Positions 32,224 through 45,495 are shown, numbered from the stretch's first letter. The stretch is DNA of 64,000 nt from Alnus glutinosa (GCF_958979055.1 NC_084889.1:3612761-3676760); one strand, 5' to 3'. A program made the numbers and translations. Notes: generated from the sequence alone by a model not told the origin.

Positions 32224-32846
32224 AGGGCCATAGACTTCATCCCTCAAAAAACAAATCTTAGAAGAGGAGGGAGCTGCTCCCTCCTCTCGCTTTCCATTTT
32301 CTACTTTCCGCTCCTACCCTCTTCTCATTCTGGTTTTTTCTTTTATTTGTAAATATTCTCCGACCAGATCAGTAATTTTGGCCTCTCCGCTATGTATCCA
32401 TCCATCTATCTCTGTACTGTGCCGTTCATCTTTTCCCTGACCGTTGCTTAATTCTGTTTGTTGGATGTGTTTTTGCTTTGAATAAGAGTTTTGTTCTCTT
32501 TAGATCTGCTCTCATGGACAATCTATGAGATGAAGATTAATTAGTTAGGTATGATGGGTTATCTCTCACGGCCGGTTTAAATAAATTTTTCTAGGATATT
32601 TGATTACTCTTGTCTTAGATCTAGTATGCTTAGAGCAGATATACTGTTTAACTATTTTTTGTACATAGGTTAGTGGAAGATGAAAGTCAGAGATAACACT
32701 TTATTGTAAGAATTTTGTTTGTATATATAACTATGTAACCTCATAGTATATGGTCGATTTTGTAAAACTTTTAGGTTATGTGTTGTAAAAGTTTTATACT
32801 CGTAATCATTAATTAATAAATACTCAAATATTTCATTAAAAAAAAA
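32224..32846 (+). mobile_element. poly(A)-tailed retroposon-like block, unit 3
   Basis: Homologous to the blocks in units 1 and 2, ending in a short A run near 32838-32846. It is non-coding. Confidence 0.4.
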
Positions 32847-33075
32847 GTGCAAATGTCTCGACTCAAAAACACGAGAATATATCAAAATATTAATTATTAA
32901 AAAGTGCAAAAGTCACAACTCATGAACATGGAAATATATTGAAATATTATTAAAATGTGTAAAAATCGTAACTGATCAAGTACACAGAAGTCTATGAAAG
33001 ATACACAAATCATCTTTGAATAATTAATGTAGTTTATAGGCTCAATCTTTCTCCGTATGGGTTTGGGGTTGCCAT
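32847..33075 (+). repeat. broken promoter-type segment
   Basis: This is the start of the shared promoter block (GAAAGATACAC, AATAATTAATGTAGTTTATA). It stops near 33075, and the same stretch reappears at 40857, leading into gene 4. About 7.8 kb of foreign DNA separates the two. Confidence 0.6.
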
Positions 33076-34099
33076 TAATTAATACAAGGTCGGCTCGGTA
33101 TTTTATAGGGTCTTAGACGATAATTTTAGTCGAGACATTTTCATATATATATATATATTATTTCTTTTAATAATTATCTTTCTTGCTTTTAAGATTTAAC
33201 ATTTTATTGCTAGTAATAAATTGTCTGCTTATATTTTTAAGATTCAATTATAATTTTTTATTCTTCTATGTTTAAAGCTTTTCATAACTAATGCATATAT
33301 ATTTCTAACATACATTTATGATTAAAAATATTAAAAATAAAAAAATGACATAAAAGAATAACAGAATAGAACCTGGTTTAACAAAGATGTTTTACTCTAT
33401 AATAAAATTAAGAAACACTTTTAACCTGCATAAGACATTTTTTTAATAATTAGTAATTAATTTATACAGACAAAATAATAATCTTGCATCCTTTTATAGT
33501 TTCATATGTATAATATCAGTTTATTAATATAAGTTTTTGTTGAAAAATAAATTGTAATTATTATTTTATAAGTGAACTAACTCCTTTCCGGCTTTTCCTT
33601 TTTGTTTGTTAAAAAAAAGTACTGAAGTCACATTGGAAAACAAAGGAAAGATGTGACTGTGAAACAGCCGCACCTTTTCATCTTATGTAATTATGTATGT
33701 ATATAAGTTTTTTAGGCTAAAATTATAAATTATAGTTACAAAGTGTCACATAATTCATAAATCATTACTCATAACTTATAAGTATAAAATTCATAGTGAT
33801 ATAAACTATAAAAATTAAGTTATAAGTTATAATTAATATAACAATTTATATGGTAGCAAATCGTAGAAGTTAAGTGATGTACTGATATGGTGATGGCAAC
33901 GTGGCGCAATGTATCTTCATTATATAATCTAAATTATGCAATAATCACATGATTCATATCATGATATCAACAACACTTATTTTGTATGTCTATTGACTAA
34001 GTATCATCTAATCATGTAAATTATATAATATGATTTAGCAATTCATATGGATATGAACTAACAATTCATATGTGATATGATTAAGTATAAAACAATTTA

Positions 34100-34130
<31 letters not shown>

Positions 34131-34300
34131 TATAAGGCTATAACGATAAATATTAGTATGTTAGTGTATTGCTAATATATGTTAATATATCAATTAGTAA
34201 CTATGTTACTAACGGTCTAACATATAACACATTAATTAGTTATTTACTAAACATGTGTTATTAACCCATTACTCTAATAGTTAATTAGTTAATATTACTT
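33076..34300. other. AT-rich DNA with TA microsatellite
   Basis: No gene is seen. It includes an (AT)n run at about 34099-34124 and many short direct repeats of TTATAAGTTATAA type. Its origin is unknown. Confidence 0.4.
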
Positions 34301-34482
34301 GAGTAATGCTACACATCATCCCCTTGTCCTCCTTTTGTCACCCCAAAATTGATGTGGCTCTTAAAATCACCATTGAATTTTTGATATATCACTCTTGGAT
34401 TTTGATCCAATGGTGATTTTAAGAGTCATATCAATTTTGGGGTGACAAAAGTAGGACAAGGGGATGATGTGTAGCATTACTC
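34301..34482. mobile_element. Mutator-like MITE with 9-bp TSD
   Basis: A 182-bp, almost perfectly palindromic element starts GAGTAATGCTACACATCATC and ends GATGATGTGTAGCATTACTC, with arms of about 80 bp. Exact 9-bp direct repeats ATATTACTT flank it (34292-34300 and 34483-34491). A 9-bp duplication is the Mutator-superfamily hallmark. Confidence 0.85.
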
Positions 34483-35106
34483 ATATTACTTATATAAATT
34501 AATATGTCAGTTAGTTATATATATTTATATTAGACTAATTTATTAAATCAAACATTTATTCATTAATATACCATATTAATCCATATATGTTATAAATTAT
34601 AAATGGTAACTATGTATCGTGCCAATACCTAGTCCTTTACTATAACATATAAAAAATCAACATATAATTATATAATAATTAATTATGATTCATACTTTAC
34701 TATAACAATAGGGCCTTGTTTAATTTAAAGAATAAATCATTGAAATAGAATGAGTATTCCATTGGAATAAATATTCCTTTATTTGGTAGGAATATATTTA
34801 TAGAAATAACTATTCCATGAGAACAACTATTCCCTTACGAAGAGAAATATAATAGTCATTCCTCTAAAATATAAGATGAATAGTTATTCATGAGGGAATA
34901 GACAACTTCTTTTCTTTTTTTTTTCAAAAAAAATACTATATATATATATATTAATTTTTTCAAACTAAACACTTTTTTTTTTTTTTTTTTTTAAAAAAAA
35001 AGGGTTAAAAAAAAAAAAGGTTAAATTTGTGGGTGGCTAACCACCATAATGGGTGGCGGCCACAGCAAACCTCGGGGATAGTCGCATCACCTTGGGGCTC
35101 ACTTTC
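34483..35106. other. AT-rich DNA, possible left half of a TIR element
   Basis: From 34711 (GGGCCTTGTTTAATTTAAAG) the sequence looks like a PIF/Harbinger-type end, followed by ATTCC-rich repeats. A candidate right half lies beyond the LTR near 39740-39790 (AGGAATTAGAATAATTATTC), but the terminus was not fixed. The region also holds long T and A runs. Confidence 0.3.
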
Positions 35107-38100
35107 TGTGACGACCCGTTTTTTTTTTTTTTTTTTATACAAAACAATTACATAAATATTAGTCCTTTAAAATATAAACGGATCTTCACAGTGGCACGAC
35201 GATATGTCGCAAAGCCAACATATGGTACATTTCCCATAATATGAACCTGGTACATCAGAGTATAACATCTATTCATCTATGCAGCGGAAAACATAAACAT
35301 AAATAGCGGAAATCATAACATAAACCTCTATTACAAATAATCATAAACAAAGAGACATATTACATCTATCTGTTTAAGTCTTTTCTCATAATAAATACAA
35401 ACATAAATGGCTTTATACAATAACAAGTGACACAAACGTCACAAGCCATAAACAAACCTATAGAATAGTGGACAACCCATAGTCTGACAATTACAACCAT
35501 CGCGGCGAGCTTCAGTCAGAATATCTCAAGTACACTTCTATAACATCAACTACGACCAAAATACCTGCAGCCAAAGAAACTACATCTATACGGTTGTAGG
35601 GGTTTGCCACATTCGTATAGGTGGAATTATGAGCCCACCACCTTAGCATAAATAATACACTAAGACCTCAGAGGTATACTATTCACTGAGTTTTCACAAA
35701 GAACCAACTTTTCATTTTTAGGCTCGTGTACACCATAACAGCTACCAATTTATAAACTTTTGTTTGAAAATCCTCATAGCTAATTTAGCAAACACCGACT
35801 AATAGAAAACATTTAAAGCATACTATGTAGCTGCGAACACATATAGAAGTTACAGTCATCCCACCTCGGAAACAACTACATATCTTCTCACCTACTATAA
35901 AACTACTGTATTTTGTGGCTCAAATGTACAAAGAAATAGCATTGCCAGATGTGATAACTTCATGTCAAAAGATAACTTCATGTCAAAAGACACTTACATT
36001 ACCCAATCCAGTAGCGTACAGTCTAGGTACATCAAGCATAAAACAATGATGACTCAAATGTACAAAGAAACAGCATTGCCAGATGTGATAACTTAATGTT
36101 AAAAGACACTTACATTACCCGGCCAATCCAATAGCGTACAGTCTAGGTACATCACGCATAAAATAATGGTGGCTCAAATGTACAAAGAAACAGCATTGCC
36201 AGATGTGATAACTTCATGTCAAAAGACACTTACATTACCCAATCCAGTAGCGTACAGTCTAGGTACATCAAGCATAAAACAATGGTATCTTACTCAGTAA
36301 CACAAAGAAACAGCATTGCAAGATATAGGTAACTTCATGTCAAGAGACACTTACATTACCCAATCCAGTAGCGTACAATCTAGGTATACTAAAGCTCGAT
36401 GCCTTTAAATCATGCAAATAGAAATATACATATCATAAAAACAGTATTCACTGACACACTATACTATATGTATGCACATGCTTGTATCATGAGCCGAGGC
36501 TCAGGTAACATAGAGTCGAAACTCACATTAACATTGAATCATCACTTCCTTTAACATAGGGTCGTCACCCACATTATCATAGAATCTTCATCTCCATTAA
36601 CATAGAGTCGTAACTCAAGGCTGTGCAATTAAGCACGCAATGCATCATGTCCCCCCCTTTATAACTCACACTAAAAACTCAATCATTTACAATGCAATCC
36701 TAGTCTACAAAAATCCCCATCCATATCCTAGAGTCACACCATTTATTCAAACTCCATATATCATATACATACTTCAACACCATCATAATTTCAAGATAAT
36801 CAAAAGTACTCAAATCATCCAAAACAGTTATATTCAACATACAGTTGGTTCATTTTTATAAAACAACATATATATTTTGCAAATCTACAATACATAAAAA
36901 TAATAGTTTCTCAGTGAGTAGAATACTCACCTGGTTGCATTGGACTCACGACTCCAACATCCCACTGGGTTCTCGTCACTTGGACACAACATTGGAGAAC
37001 CAATTAAAGTCTCCAATGATGACACAAGCCTGTAAACATTTATGACGTTAGACTATGCTATTGAACTCTAGACCTAATGACACACAAGCTACCCGCGTGC
37101 TCACGCGTCCCATTACCCACTTCTAAGTCTAGCCAAGTATCTTAACTATTATTAAATTAATGCTTAGGTTTAGGTTCCTATTATGTCATGTTTATTAACA
37201 CTAAGGTGGGTTTATTATTTTATTAGGTTACCAATTGTTGTTGCATTACATTATCATTGATAACCCCCCTTTTATAACATTTTATTTATTTACTAAGTTA
37301 GTAATATACATCTAACTTACATACTTGTATATGTACATGTATATACATGTGTGTGTATATACACGTATAAAATGCTCACCAATCTAAAACCTAATCCAAA
37401 TACGAATAAAGATGCCGCTTAGTGATTCCTTGTATATAGGCTATGGCTCCAACGCTATATAATCCTTATGTATTCCATTTATTTATTATACCCATTTCAC
37501 CTACACTATTTACTCATTCCTTAATTTATTTCTAGTTAAGTATATGTTCTATCAATCGGCTCATAGAACCCAACGCCCAACACTTACCTATTTATCATAT
37601 TGTCTTAGTGTCCTTATGCATTAATTCTTCTCATACCTTACCTAAAATCCAAACCATCCAAAGCTCATAAACATAACCAAATACATCTATTAGTACACAA
37701 AACCACATAACCATACGTACATAACATTTTTCATTCCTTATTTCAACCACATTTGCCATTTACACCAAATGATCTAAAACATTAACTCCAAGCTCTTCTC
37801 AACAAACCAACCTAACCAATTTCCTTATCTTATTTCTCATTCCCCACTTAGTACCAAGATGAGGACTTTAATTACTAATTGACAATCCATTGTCCTTAAA
37901 GCATCCAATTAAACCAAAATAAAGAATCTAACTTAATTGAATCAACCTTATCCAACATATCATCAAAATCCTCATTTACATACCAAGACCAATTCTCAAT
38001 AACTTACATGAAGACTAGAATTGTATTACAAAATCTAACATAATTCATTAAGATAAATTGCCACCAAGAGCTAAAGCTTTCATCAAAGAATCACAACTTA

Positions 38101-39620
38101 ACTAGAAAAGACACACCAATCAAAGCTTCAACTCCCTTCCATTTATGCATAATACTCAATTTACAATTCCCAAATTCAGATTTCGATCACCATCAATATA
38201 CCCTTCCATATCACCAATAATTCCAAAACTTTCCCAATCCAAATAACTCAAACGTTAATGGAAAATCAAAGGACTAAAATAACATTAATAAATACTATTA
38301 CAGCCGAGATCTATAGCACCTAATTCCAACTTCAATTATCATCAACACTAATTTACATATCCCAACTACCAAAAATCATTTAATTACGTACCCATTCAAA
38401 ACTAAATTTCTAGGCAACCAAAACCCATCATTAAGTTCAAGCTTCAAACTCAACCAATGACAACCTAGAATTCATACTAAAAATCAATCCAAAACCTCAA
38501 TACCCATTCGGTCATCAATAAAGAAAATCAAAAGCCCCAACCGGTATCAACTTCCAACTCATCAAAATCACAATCAATCAACCCCCAAATCATAAAATCA
38601 TCCCTAAAACAGCATGTATAATTTATCAATAATCTAATCAAGACTAACCCACTTTTTAATCAACACATAATCAACAAAATAGTAACTAGAAATTAACAAG
38701 AAATTACCTAGAGGATTTTCCTAGAAAATCCGCCGGAAATTGCCTCACTTGACCGCCGGAAAACTCGCCGGAGAACGCCCATGGAGGATCAGGTCTCTGG
38801 GCCTTTCGGGTTACAGGTCTCCCTGGGTTGCTCGGGTCACCGGGTTACGGGTTCTCTCTCCCGGGTCATCTCTGGTTCACGGCCTCACCGGAGATCTCGT
38901 CGCCGGCGTTCTCTGGTCTCGTCGGCGTCACCCACCGGAGGATCGGGCTCCAGAATCCGTCTCTCTGATCTCCCTCTCAATCTCTCGATCTCGATCCCTC
39001 ACTCTCCGTCTTACTCTCTCGATCTCATCTCCCTCTCACTCACTCTGTTGTCTTCTTTCGGGCGTTAGTGTGTGGAACAGAGAGAAGAAAGGAAGAAGAA
39101 AAGAGAAAGAGAGAAGGGGAAAGGGAGCTGCAACCGGGAGGGAAAAAGAAGAAAGGAAAGAAGAAAAGAAAAGAGGAAGGGGGGGGGGGGGGGGGGGGGC
39201 CTTTTGTTCTTTTTCTTTTCATTTTTTTCTTTCTTTTCTAAGATGAGGGTAGAGATAAGGATATCTCTTTAGGCCAATCACAGGCTGACATGTGGCTCAA
39301 GGGATCTCCATTTTTATTTTAAACTTTACACTTTCTACAAATTACTGCAGTACCCCATGTTATTTTATTTTATCATTTAATAATTAGCATCCAATCCCAC
39401 ATTTAATTTAATTACACTTACTATACAATTAGCTATTTAGTATTTCTTAAAGGCCTGTTAGTAGTATTTTATTATTCAAATTTCCGTTATTTTATCTTAA
39501 ACTCATTTTTATTCCAATCATTTAAATTTATCTACTTAGAACTTATTATTTGTCACATCTATTTAATAAATATAATTTATTAATTGCTAAATGTTCTATT
39601 TATTTTTCTTGGTCTTTACA
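35107..39620. repeat. candidate solo LTR (Gypsy-like, 4.5 kb)
   Basis: The left end is TGTGACGACCCG and the right end is GGTCTTTACA, roughly inverted as LTR ends should be. The flanks CTTTC and CTTTG match at four of five bases. Internal strings such as GCAGCGGAAAACATAAACAT, TGAGTAGAATACTCACC and GCCGGAAAACTCGCCGG are of the kind found in large plant Gypsy LTRs. No gag-pol coding sequence lies beside it, so it would be a solo LTR. Open frames at 38740-39246 are low-complexity (RRRSRR, RKEKERRG) and are not called genes. The length is unusually large for an LTR. Confidence 0.45.
35916..36400. repeat. tandem repeat, period about 118 bp, four copies
   Basis: Copies start near 35916, 36050, 36170 and 36286. 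Each contains GCATTGCCAGATGTGATAAC (or a variant) and AGTAGCGTACAGTCTAGGTA. The first copy has an internal 18-bp duplication (GATAACTTCATGTCAAAA). The array sits inside the candidate LTR. Confidence 0.85.
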
Positions 39621-40649
39621 CTTTGGGCGGTCAACCAACCCAATTTTTTTTTTTGAAAGATTTGAGTTTTTTTTTTTTTTTTAAATATGAAATTATGTGG
39701 GGTTTTTTTTTTAGTAATTTTGATTCAATTCTACTGTGGTATATGGGTTGTCACCAAATTAAGGAATTAGAATAATTATTCTATTTCACCATTCTTCATT
39801 TTTTTTTTTTTTTTGACATGTCCACACAATAGGGGAAGAGAGATTCTTCATTTTCAATAATAACTACTCATTTTTTTAAAAATAATACCCCTTCCGCATT
39901 CCACGTGAGGCCTAAGTATATAAAATAAGCTAATAACTATTTGTAATTTTTGGGACAAAGATAAAAGCTACTAGTTAAGAGGCGATAACTAATTAACTAT
40001 CTTATTATATATTTCTTAATATTATTTTTATTAAACAAAACAATTTTATTTTTATTAATCCAAAACAAATAACGCAGCTAGCATGCACTTCACGATCTAA
40101 CCAAACAAAACCATTTGTCTTTTACTAACTTTAATACTATATCATCCACTGATTCCACTTCACCCTTTCAACCCTCCCCAGATAAATCAGTGGATGCCAG
40201 ACTTGCCACTTCATTCTTGAAAGAAATATCTAGTTACTTCTCATTGGTCTCAATTACTTCACGGTACTGACAGAGTAACGTGAGCCTAGGATTTGCACAT
40301 CATCTATTAGCAGCCTTCTACACAGTACACACCCTTGTTGGCCTGCCTTTGATCTTCACCAAAGAACCTCTCGCTGGTTTTTGGAATTCGACATCAGGAA
40401 GAGCTTAGGGTGAAGACTGAAGAGTTGGGACTAGACAAACTAGCCAGCCATTAGCCCTCTCAACAGTAAACTGAAACTAGTTGCTTAGCACCCCCGTTCA
40501 CTCCGAGGCCATTCAACGGCCATTCCACGAGGTAAGCCCGCTAACCCTGAAAGTCATATATTGTCTCCTGGTTTATGTTGAGATTTTGAGGCTTTTGTTC
40601 TTGTTGGTATTGGCTTAGCTTGGTTTAGGTTAGAAATTTGTTCTTACAA
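39621..40649. other. non-coding DNA between nested repeats
   Basis: Up to 40120 it is AT-rich with T runs. From 40130 to 40560 it is more GC-rich, with GAGGTAAGCCCGC near 40528 that resembles an exon-intron border. No frame of recognisable protein was found, so it may be a captured UTR or promoter piece. Confidence 0.35.
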
Positions 40650-40856
40650 GCCAGGCGAATCGAGCACTCGGCTCGTCAAAAAACTAAGTTCGAGCTCGAG
40701 CTTGGACAAGAATTTACTATTGACGAACCGAGCTAAGCTTAACATTCAATATCCGTCACGAACTCGAGCCGAGCTCAAGCTCATGAATATTCTAAATGAG
40801 CCGAGCTTGAGCAACCACTACTTGCCCGAGCTCGGCTCGTATACATGCCTAATTAT
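40650..40856. repeat. GAGCTCGGCTCG-rich repeat end
   Basis: It has multiple copies of CGAGCTCGAGC, AACTCGAGCCGAGCTC and GAGCTCGGCTCG in both orientations. It ends at about 40855, exactly where homology to the P450 promoter block resumes, so it is the right boundary of the inserted block. Confidence 0.45.
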
Positions 40857-41267
40857 TGAAAGATACACCAATCATCTTGAATAATTAATCTAGTTTATAG
40901 GCTCAATCTTTCTCCATATGGGGTAGGGGGTTGCCATTCATCCAAAAGATCAACGTCCTATCAAACGGTCTAATTCTTCTCGGGACTAAATTACTATGGT
41001 CTAATTCTTCAAACGGTACGTGTGTCCTCCGACTTTTTGTAAGCCATTGGCAATCTTTCATTAATTATATATTGTTATTCACTATTCGGCGTGTATGACC
41101 TCACACTCATCATAATTTTCTTCTTTATACAATTACTTTGCTATTTTTTCGTATATTATCATTATTCACGTATTGAATTATCAGCCTGAATTTTTGAATA
41201 TATACCAGGGATTGCCCGCAACAGACCATATCTCTTCTCCTCAAACCTCCATCGTCCGTGCAGAAGT
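40857..41267 (+). promoter_or_regulatory. promoter region of CYP82 gene 4
   Basis: Homologous to the promoters of genes 2 and 3, with GGTACGTGTGTCC near 41015 and the TATA-like GAATATATACC near 41196-41206. The segment further upstream is replaced by the nested TE block. Confidence 0.5.
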
Positions 41268-42634
41268 ATGCTCTTTTCTCACGCATCCTCTACAACTTTC
41301 ATGTCCACTATCCTTGCTTTTTTTCTGTTCCTCTTCTTTCTATTATGGATAGTAAGAAGAGCCCAAATAACTCCTCGTAAAACAACACTTCCACCAGAAG
41401 CTGGTGGCGCCTGGCCTTTGATTGGCCACCTCCACCAATTACGAGGGACAAAACCAGCCCATATAACATTGGGTAACATGGCCGATAAGTATGGATCAAT
41501 CTTCACTATCCGACTCGGCGTACATCGTACTCTCATAGTGAGCAGTTGGGAGATTGCTAAAGAGTGCTTCACCACCAATGACAAAGTCTTTGCCAGCCGT
41601 CCAAAAGCTATAGCTTCAGAACTCATGGGCTACAACTATGCCTTGTTTGTGCTTAGCCCTTACGGTCCTCACTGGCGCCAAATGCGTAAAATAGCTACCG
41701 TCGAGGTCCTCTCAAACCACCGCCTTGAGATGTTCAAAGACATCCGAGAGTCTGAAGTAAATACATCTATAAAAGAGATATACGAGCTCTGGGTCAAGAA
41801 CAACAACGTGCTGGTAGAGATGAAGAGATGGTTTGGGTCCCTAACCCAAAATGTATTATTTAGGATGGTTATTGGGAAACGATTTGATGGGACTGCAACC
41901 AAGAATGAGAATGAATGGAACGATCAATCCCGGAAGACATTAAAAGATTTCTTTCAGTTGAGTGGTACGGTTGTGGTAGCAGATGCGCTTCCTTACCTAA
42001 GGTGGTTGGACTTGGGAGGGTACGAGAGAGCAATGAAGCGAACTGCAAAAGAATTTGATGTTGTGGTTGAAGGTTGGTTAGAAGAACATAAGCAAAGGAA
42101 GGTTTCCGGTGAGGCAAAGGGACACAAAGACTTTATGGATGTGATGTTGTCTATTGTTACTGACAACGAAGAGAACTCCAATCATGATGCTGATACAATC
42201 ACTAAAGCTACATGTCTGGTAAGCTTTTGATATATCCTATAACTACATTCACACACGAACATATACCAGGATGCTCTTTGCTTCACCTTGAATATTACGA
42301 ACATGATTATTTTGTTAACCAAGTGATTGCCATTCATCAACTACTAGTCTACTATCAGATAGGCATAGGCATCATCAAGTCTGTGATGGGAAGAATAATA
42401 ACCAAAATATATCTACTGATCTTCACATCTATATATAATTGTACTCATTTCAAACTATCTGATGCACGTGTTTTAAGTGGACTTTACACCTATTTATTCG
42501 GATGGTTTTTGTTTTAAGTTAGTCTTATTAGAGAAATGTTAAAACTCATTCTAACATCCTTTTATTGTCCTTTTGGATAACGTTAATTTAATTTTTTTAC
42601 ATAAAAAATTGCATTTTGTAGGTTACCTTTTGAG

Positions 42635-42667
<33 letters not shown>

Positions 42668-43486
42668 TCCATGTCATCCAAAAAGACACCAAAAAAACGC
42701 TATAATTAACTTTAACATTTCTCACCTTATTAATACCTACCAGGCATTTAATTTTGGTGCTTTTGAAACATGAGTGACCTCAAGCTTTTTAGCCTGACCA
42801 TCTACCTGACCATCTCATACATGCATGCTCCCTGCACTTTCGTGCTTTTGTAGTCCCTTCTCGTAGCGAGCGCAGACACAATAGCAACAACATTAACATG
42901 GGCTCTGTCTCTACTTCTTAACAATCGGGAAGCTCTAAAGAAAGCACAACAAGAGATAGATGTCCAGATTGGGAGGGAGAAGCAAGTAAAGGAATCAGAT
43001 ACGAAAAACTTGGTCTATCTCCAAGCTATCTGCAAAGAATCAATGCGTTTACACCCTGCCGCATCGCTATCTGTCCCACATGAGTCCACGAAAGACTGTA
43101 CTTTGGCTGGCTACCACATTCCAGCAGGCACGCGACTCCTTGTTAATTTTTCAAAAATCCATCGAGACCCACATGTTTGGTCTGATCCAAATGAATTTCG
43201 GCCAGAAAGATTCCTTACAACCCATAAGGGTATTGATGTTAGGGGCCAGCATTTCGAATTGTTACCATTTGGTGCCGGCAGAAGAGGGTGCCCGGGAACT
43301 TCATTAGCGTTACAGGTTATGCAACTTACACTTGCCACCTTGTTGCAGGCTTTTGAAATTGCAACCCCGTCAAATGAGCCCGTGGACATGACCGAGAAAG
43401 TTGGACTTATCAATGAGAAAACCACACCAGTTGAAGTCCATCTCACTCCACGCCTTCCTACTCAACTATATGCATGGTTTGATTAG
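41268..43486 (+). CDS. CYP82-type cytochrome P450, gene 4
   Basis: Exon 1 is 41268-42218, the intron 42219-42853 and exon 2 is 42854-43486, giving 527 aa. The anchor, hinge, KESMR and FGAGRRGCPG with haem Cys463 are intact. The I-helix motif reads ASADT instead of AGADT: Gly323 is changed to Ser (codon AGC for GGC). This glycine forms the oxygen-binding groove kink beside the catalytic Thr and is nearly invariant in P450s, so catalysis or uncoupling may be altered. Other exon-2 differences from gene 2 include Phe to Cys before KESMR, Glu to Lys in STKDC and GLIN for GINN. In exon 1 it has WRQMRK. There are no stops or frameshifts. It is a full-length gene, possibly of changed activity. Confidence 0.93.
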
Positions 43487-43521
43487 ATATTTGATAACTA
43501 AAATGCGAACTACACATAATG

Positions 43522-43668
43522 AGTAACGCTATTGAGTAGACTGTTCTACGGCTGCTATACAATTAGGATAACGTGACAGTAAAATCAGACGGATCCTATG
43601 GCTGACTTTTACTTCCACACTATTAAGTTATATGGCAGTCGTATAACAATTTATTAAATAAAATTAAT
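43522..43668. mobile_element. 3'-flank MITE, shortened copy in unit 4
   Basis: Same element as after genes 1-3. About 25 bp of the loop side is deleted (AAAATCAGACGGATCC). Confidence 0.55.
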
Positions 43669-45495
43669 CTTTCATAATTAGTGTGCGCAAGAATTATCCC
43701 TTATGTTTTTCATTTTACATTTTGGGTTATTGGGGTGTGCTTATGTGTTACGTGACAAGAATCGTACACGATCAAAGGGAAGTAAGATATAGGCATGCAA
43801 TAAAAGGACTCCAGGAATAATAGCTTATCTTCCCAGTAGAATTCTAGAATAAGAAGATATATATCTCCTCGATTAGTAGTTTTAGTAGTAATAGTATTTA
43901 TCAATATATGTAGTTGAAAACCCAATGTATTAATTCATCAACTATGCTCTTATCACAATGTCTTGTAATGCTTATTTAAGTTGTAGATTGATGAATAATA
44001 TTACCAATTATCAATATTCAACTATTCAAATGTTTGGGAGGTCCTGGGTTGTACCACCCCTAAGATCAATCAATTTATTTAATTTACTTGGGGTGTTACT
44101 AACAAGACTCTACACTAATTAATTTGTAATTAATTAGCTGGTTGTATTACCCTGAACACAACTTGTCAAAGTAAATCATATAGCGGAAAGCGGAATAAAA
44201 ATGTTATGATCAGTTAATACTAAAATATCTTCAACAAATCAACGTCTATCATCGAACATAAACATAGAGCTCCCAAAAGAGTCATTAACTTTGTTTTTTC
44301 AACTCAACAAAATACTCTCATCTACAGATCAATCTAGCAAACCTATTAATTCTTACCAAATCTCACTTCATCTTATACATAAAATTTCAGTAACTCTTAC
44401 CAAATCACTCAAGTCTAAATTTAAGAATAACCAATTCAATTAAAGTTATCTTGATGAGATATTTCATATCGCTTTGATTAAATCAAATGATTATGGGTTT
44501 CATCTTAAGAGTGGTGTTCCTACAATGCTACCAGTGATTATCCAACACACCGAGATTTTGAACATGAAATCTATCTCACTCTCAAATGTACCAAAGTAAC
44601 ATCCATTTCATTTTTGAGTTCATAACTATTTCAGAATTGAGAATTAATGCTATAAGTAATCGTGAGTTTCACATTATTCCTTTGATAGTGTTATAAATGA
44701 ATAACAACTCACATTGCACTGTATCTACTCCAACACATCAATCCGAATTCTCCACTTCACATAATTAAGATAGATAATCATAATTGATATGTAATAGTCT
44801 TATTAAATGGAATGCCTAGTTCTATTACCGACTACGAATAACAGTTTATAAGTCACAAGATTTATGGTTTAAGATCTTGTGTGATAATCTCATTACCACA
44901 CCTTAAACCCTATTCAATGCAACTTATAGACTGTAAATGTATATGAAAAATAAAATTTATTAAAAGCATACATGTAAACAGTTATATGCACAGTTTTCAT
45001 TAAACAAATCAATAAATAAACAACTTTCTTTAATTAAACTAAAATGTAATACAAAGTAATTGAACTTTAGGGCAGAAACTCTAACATGCCACGTCAATCC
45101 AATAGAATTAATAGAAGTAGAATGAGAATGTGAGTTTTAGTATTAATCTTAATAATTTATAGGTATAATGATAGAAGCAACTATTGGCATGTGATAATTA
45201 AAAGAGATAAGATGAATATCGATCGATCTAAGGAAAAATGCCTTTATAATCCTTTCTAAATCAAAATTTTACCCTCAAAAAAATTTCTTTTTATTCACCA
45301 TCATTCACAAAAAATCCAGATTTTGCCCGTCTATCCACATATGTGCTAGTTAATTTGGAACTTCGTTAAAGCTACTTATAAAGTCAATTATAACGTAGTA
45401 AAAAATCAATGTGACGTCAAATTAACACACATGATCCGTGTCTTTCTAATCCACAAACTCTATGTGTTGCTCACATTCTCAATATGAGACATGAT
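43669..45495. repeat. 3' flank and TE-like spacer, unit 4
   Basis: Non-coding and collinear with 11621-14056 of unit 1, with an internal deletion near 44345. It runs directly into the DUF247-like relic, providing the empty site for the SPL2-fragment element of unit 1. Confidence 0.55.

Noticed and set aside
35916-36400. Possible CRISPR-like array
   Set aside because: Repeats are contiguous with a period of about 118 bp and have no unique spacers. This is a plant genome, and the array is an ordinary tandem repeat.
38740-39246. 168-codon ORF
   Set aside because: Composition becomes arginine-, lysine- and glycine-only repeats, and it lies within LTR-like sequence with CT and GA microsatellites. 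No domain was recognised.
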